This document shows positions 6,922-8,230 of a stretch of DNA of 8,230 nucleotides, in pieces; within the stretch, counting starts at the first letter, position 1; every line of letters begins with the position of its first letter. This DNA is from Chloroflexia bacterium (GTDB lineage: Bacteria > Chloroflexota > Chloroflexia > QHBQ01 > JADMIH01). A program made the translations under genes and the position numbers. The notes beneath the pieces were generated by a model, which saw only the letters and a list, made by a program, of their open reading frames with translations, was not told where the DNA came from and did no database searches. Location: contig JAICKM010000288.1 of NCBI GenBank assembly GCA_025927935.1, positions 1-8,230 on the forward strand, in the 5' to 3' direction.

Positions 6922-7172
6922 CGAAAGGCTGCCGGTGATTTGGGCTGAAAGCCGATCTCGGCTGATGCTGTGCGCGTTTCCACCGCAAAGCGGGCGGACG
7001 CGGGTAGCAGTAGACGGTAGACGCAACTCCCCATCGCGGGATTAAACCTGGTCCATGTCCGTCTTCTACCGCGGCATACTCGTCCCCTACTGTGAAGGGC
7101 CATCCGCAGCGAAAGAGCGGCACAGACGCGGAGCTGTGCAGCACACAACACCAGCCAAAGGAGCATCACGGC
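6922..7172. other. Intergenic region upstream of second oxidoreductase gene
   Basis: No gene is supported here. The region contains a dyad AGCCGA-TC-TCGGCT at 6950-6963, a short direct repeat of GTAGAC (7010-7015 and 7017-7022), and an inverted pair CGGTAGA (7015-7021) with TCTACCG (7065-7071). It also contains a single CRISPR-repeat-like stretch around 7022-7050. No clear -35/-10 pair is visible, although the length and the preceding hairpin imply that the downstream gene has its own promoter. Confidence 0.4.
7158..7163 (+). promoter_or_regulatory. Ribosome binding site that sets the second oxidoreductase start
   Basis: AAGGAG lies 9 nt before ATG 7173. It supports this start over the in-frame ATG upstream at 7092, which would add 27 residues unlike any Rossmann N-terminus. 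Confidence 0.85.
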
Positions 7173-8204
7173 ATGTTGCGGATTATCCAGGTGGGCATGG
7201 GCGGCTGGGGCCGTGACTGGGCCAGGACGGTGTTGCAGCCGGATAAGAACGTGGCCCTCCTGGCCTGCGTGGATGCCGACCCCTCGTCTCTAGAATTGGC
7301 GCGCGGGCACCTGGACCTCCCGGCGGATCGTTACTTCGATAGTCTTGCCGCGGCGCTGGCGGCGACCGATGCCGAGGCGGTGCTGATCACGGCCAGTCTG
7401 CCGGGCCATGTGCCGCTCGCCGTCGAGGCGCTCCAGGCCGGCAAACATGTGCTGCTCGAAAAGCCCTTTGCTCCTTCGCTGGCCGAGGCGCGGCAGGTGG
7501 TCGAGATCGCCGCGGCGTGCCGGCGCGTGCTCATGATCAGTCAGAACTATCGCTTCTTCCCGGCGGTGCAGACGGTGCGCGAGCTGGTCCGTGCGGGCAG
7601 CCTGGGGACCGTCGGCGCCGTGGCAATCGACTTCCGGCGCTATGCCAATGGGGCGGCGCCCGCCGGGCACCGCCATTACACGCTGCACCATCCGCTGCTG
7701 GCCGATATGGCGATCCATCATTTCGACCTGATGCGCGCGGTCCTGGGCCAGGAACCTATCGAAGTCGCCTGCCGGGCCTGGAACCCGCCGTGGAGCAAGT
7801 TCGAGCAGCCCGCCGCCGCCGTCGCCACTATTAACTTCGACGGCGGCGCGGTCGTAAGCTATCGAGGCAGTTGGGTCAGCCCAGGGCCACAGACCGCCTG
7901 GGCCGGCGAGTGGCACATGGAATGCGCCGGGGGCGAGATCGCCTGGACGAGCCGCGACAACCGCGGAGCGCGCGTGGATCGCGTAACGGTCCGGCCGCTG
8001 GGCCAACGCCCCCGGCGCCTGGAGTTACCCGCGCTCCCGCAGATCGATCGTGCCGGTAGCCTGCGTGCCTTCGCCCAGGCCGTCGCTATGGGCGAGCAGC
8101 CTGAAAGCTCCGGCCAGGAGAACCTGGGTAGCATCGCCCTGACGCATGCCGCCATTGCCGCCGCGACTACGGGCGGGCCGATCCGCATGGGCGGCGACAG
8201 CTAG
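7173..8204 (+). CDS. Gfo/Idh/MocA family NAD(P)-dependent oxidoreductase
   Basis: This complete 343-residue protein has the usual length for the family. The Rossmann fold opens at residue 4 with IIQVGMGGWG (G8, G10, G13 as the GxGxxG nucleotide loop). ALLACVD ends the second strand, with Asp of CVD probably contacting the cofactor ribose and favouring NAD over NADP. HVLLEKPFAPS carries the signature Glu96-Lys97-Pro98, with Lys97 the usual catalytic lysine. DMAIHHFDLMRAVLG (178-192) carries Asp178 and His182 of the C-terminal catalytic motif. Such enzymes oxidise or reduce a hydroxyl of sugars, polyols or inositols in the cytoplasm; the substrate is not deducible. It is separated from the GH13 gene by a hairpin and 291 nt, so it is probably a separate transcription unit. 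It is not a close duplicate of the dehydrogenase fragment at the left edge, judging from the different C-terminal motifs. Confidence 0.88.
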   Translation: MLRIIQVGMGGWGRDWARTVLQPDKNVALLACVDADPSSLELARGHLDLPADRYFDSLAAALAATDAEAVLITASLPGHVPLAVEALQAGKHVLLEKPFAPSLAEARQVVEIAAACRRVLMISQNYRFFPAVQTVRELVRAGSLGTVGAVAIDFRRYANGAAPAGHRHYTLHHPLLADMAIHHFDLMRAVLGQEPIEVACRAWNPPWSKFEQPAAAVATINFDGGAVVSYRGSWVSPGPQTAWAGEWHMECAGGEIAWTSRDNRGARVDRVTVRPLGQRPRRLELPALPQIDRAGSLRAFAQAVAMGEQPESSGQENLGSIALTHAAIAAATTGGPIRMGGDS

Positions 8205-8205
8205 C

Positions 8206-8229
8206 GCGGGAGCGGCGCGCCGCCCCCGC
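8206..8229 (+). terminator. GC-rich imperfect palindrome after the last gene, possible terminator stem
   Basis: GCGGG (8206-8210) pairs with CCCGC (8225-8229), and the inner GCGGCGCGCCGC (8212-8223) is self-complementary, with one A/C mismatch between. The hairpin begins directly after the TAG stop at 8204. The window ends one base later, so a T-run cannot be checked. Confidence 0.45.
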
Positions 8230-8230
8230 A

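Noticed and set aside
7022..7100. A CRISPR array
   Set aside because: Only one repeat-like unit is visible and no second copy occurs at spacer distance on either side, so an array is not supported.
7092..7172. ATG 7092 as the start of the second oxidoreductase
   Set aside because: It would add 27 polar residues before the Rossmann strand; AAGGAG is placed for ATG 7173.
7290..8006. Minus-strand open frame of 238 codons inside the second oxidoreductase
   Set aside because: It is a shadow of a complete gene with all expected Gfo/Idh/MocA motifs.

Overview
The window is a high-GC bacterial segment in which every credible gene lies on the + strand. It holds five protein-coding genes and no RNA gene, insertion sequence or CRISPR array that I can support. 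High GC, Shine-Dalgarno starts, and a GH57/DUF3536 protein next to a very long GH13 protein would fit Chloroflexota or a similar thermophile-rich phylum. That placement is inference from gene content, with low to moderate confidence.

Layout. (1) The left edge cuts into the 3' end of a Gfo/Idh/MocA dehydrogenase resembling inositol 2-dehydrogenase (1-450). An IolE-like TIM-barrel dehydratase/isomerase follows after 14 nt, with its ribosome binding site overlapping the upstream stop codon (465-1358). These two look like a translationally coupled polyol or inositol oxidation pair. (2) A gap of about 300 nt holds an AT-rich, promoter-like patch and possible operator dyads. (3) A GH57 alpha-glucan enzyme with DUF3536 features follows (1662-3161). 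(4) After a 111-nt gap with a perfect 14-bp GC palindrome comes a 1202-residue GH13 alpha-amylase-superfamily protein with uncharacterised N- and C-terminal extensions (3273-6881). A strong 14-bp hairpin begins 7 nt after its stop. (5) A 291-nt spacer precedes a second Gfo/Idh/MocA oxidoreductase (7173-8204). Another GC-rich palindrome sits at the right edge.

How the genes may work together. GH57 and GH13 enzymes both act on alpha-1,4/alpha-1,6-glucans. Neither protein here shows an export signal, so the pair most likely makes, remodels or degrades an intracellular glycogen-like polymer. The flanking NAD(P)-dependent oxidoreductases and the IolE-like enzyme act on small polyols or sugars. The window therefore looks like a carbohydrate-metabolism neighbourhood rather than one proven pathway. 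The point most worth a second look is the GH13 protein: its catalytic triad is intact, but the usual 'NHD' of conserved region IV reads N-P-D, recalling the N-T-P-D of GlgE maltosyltransferases, and more than half of its length is not explained by the amylase fold.
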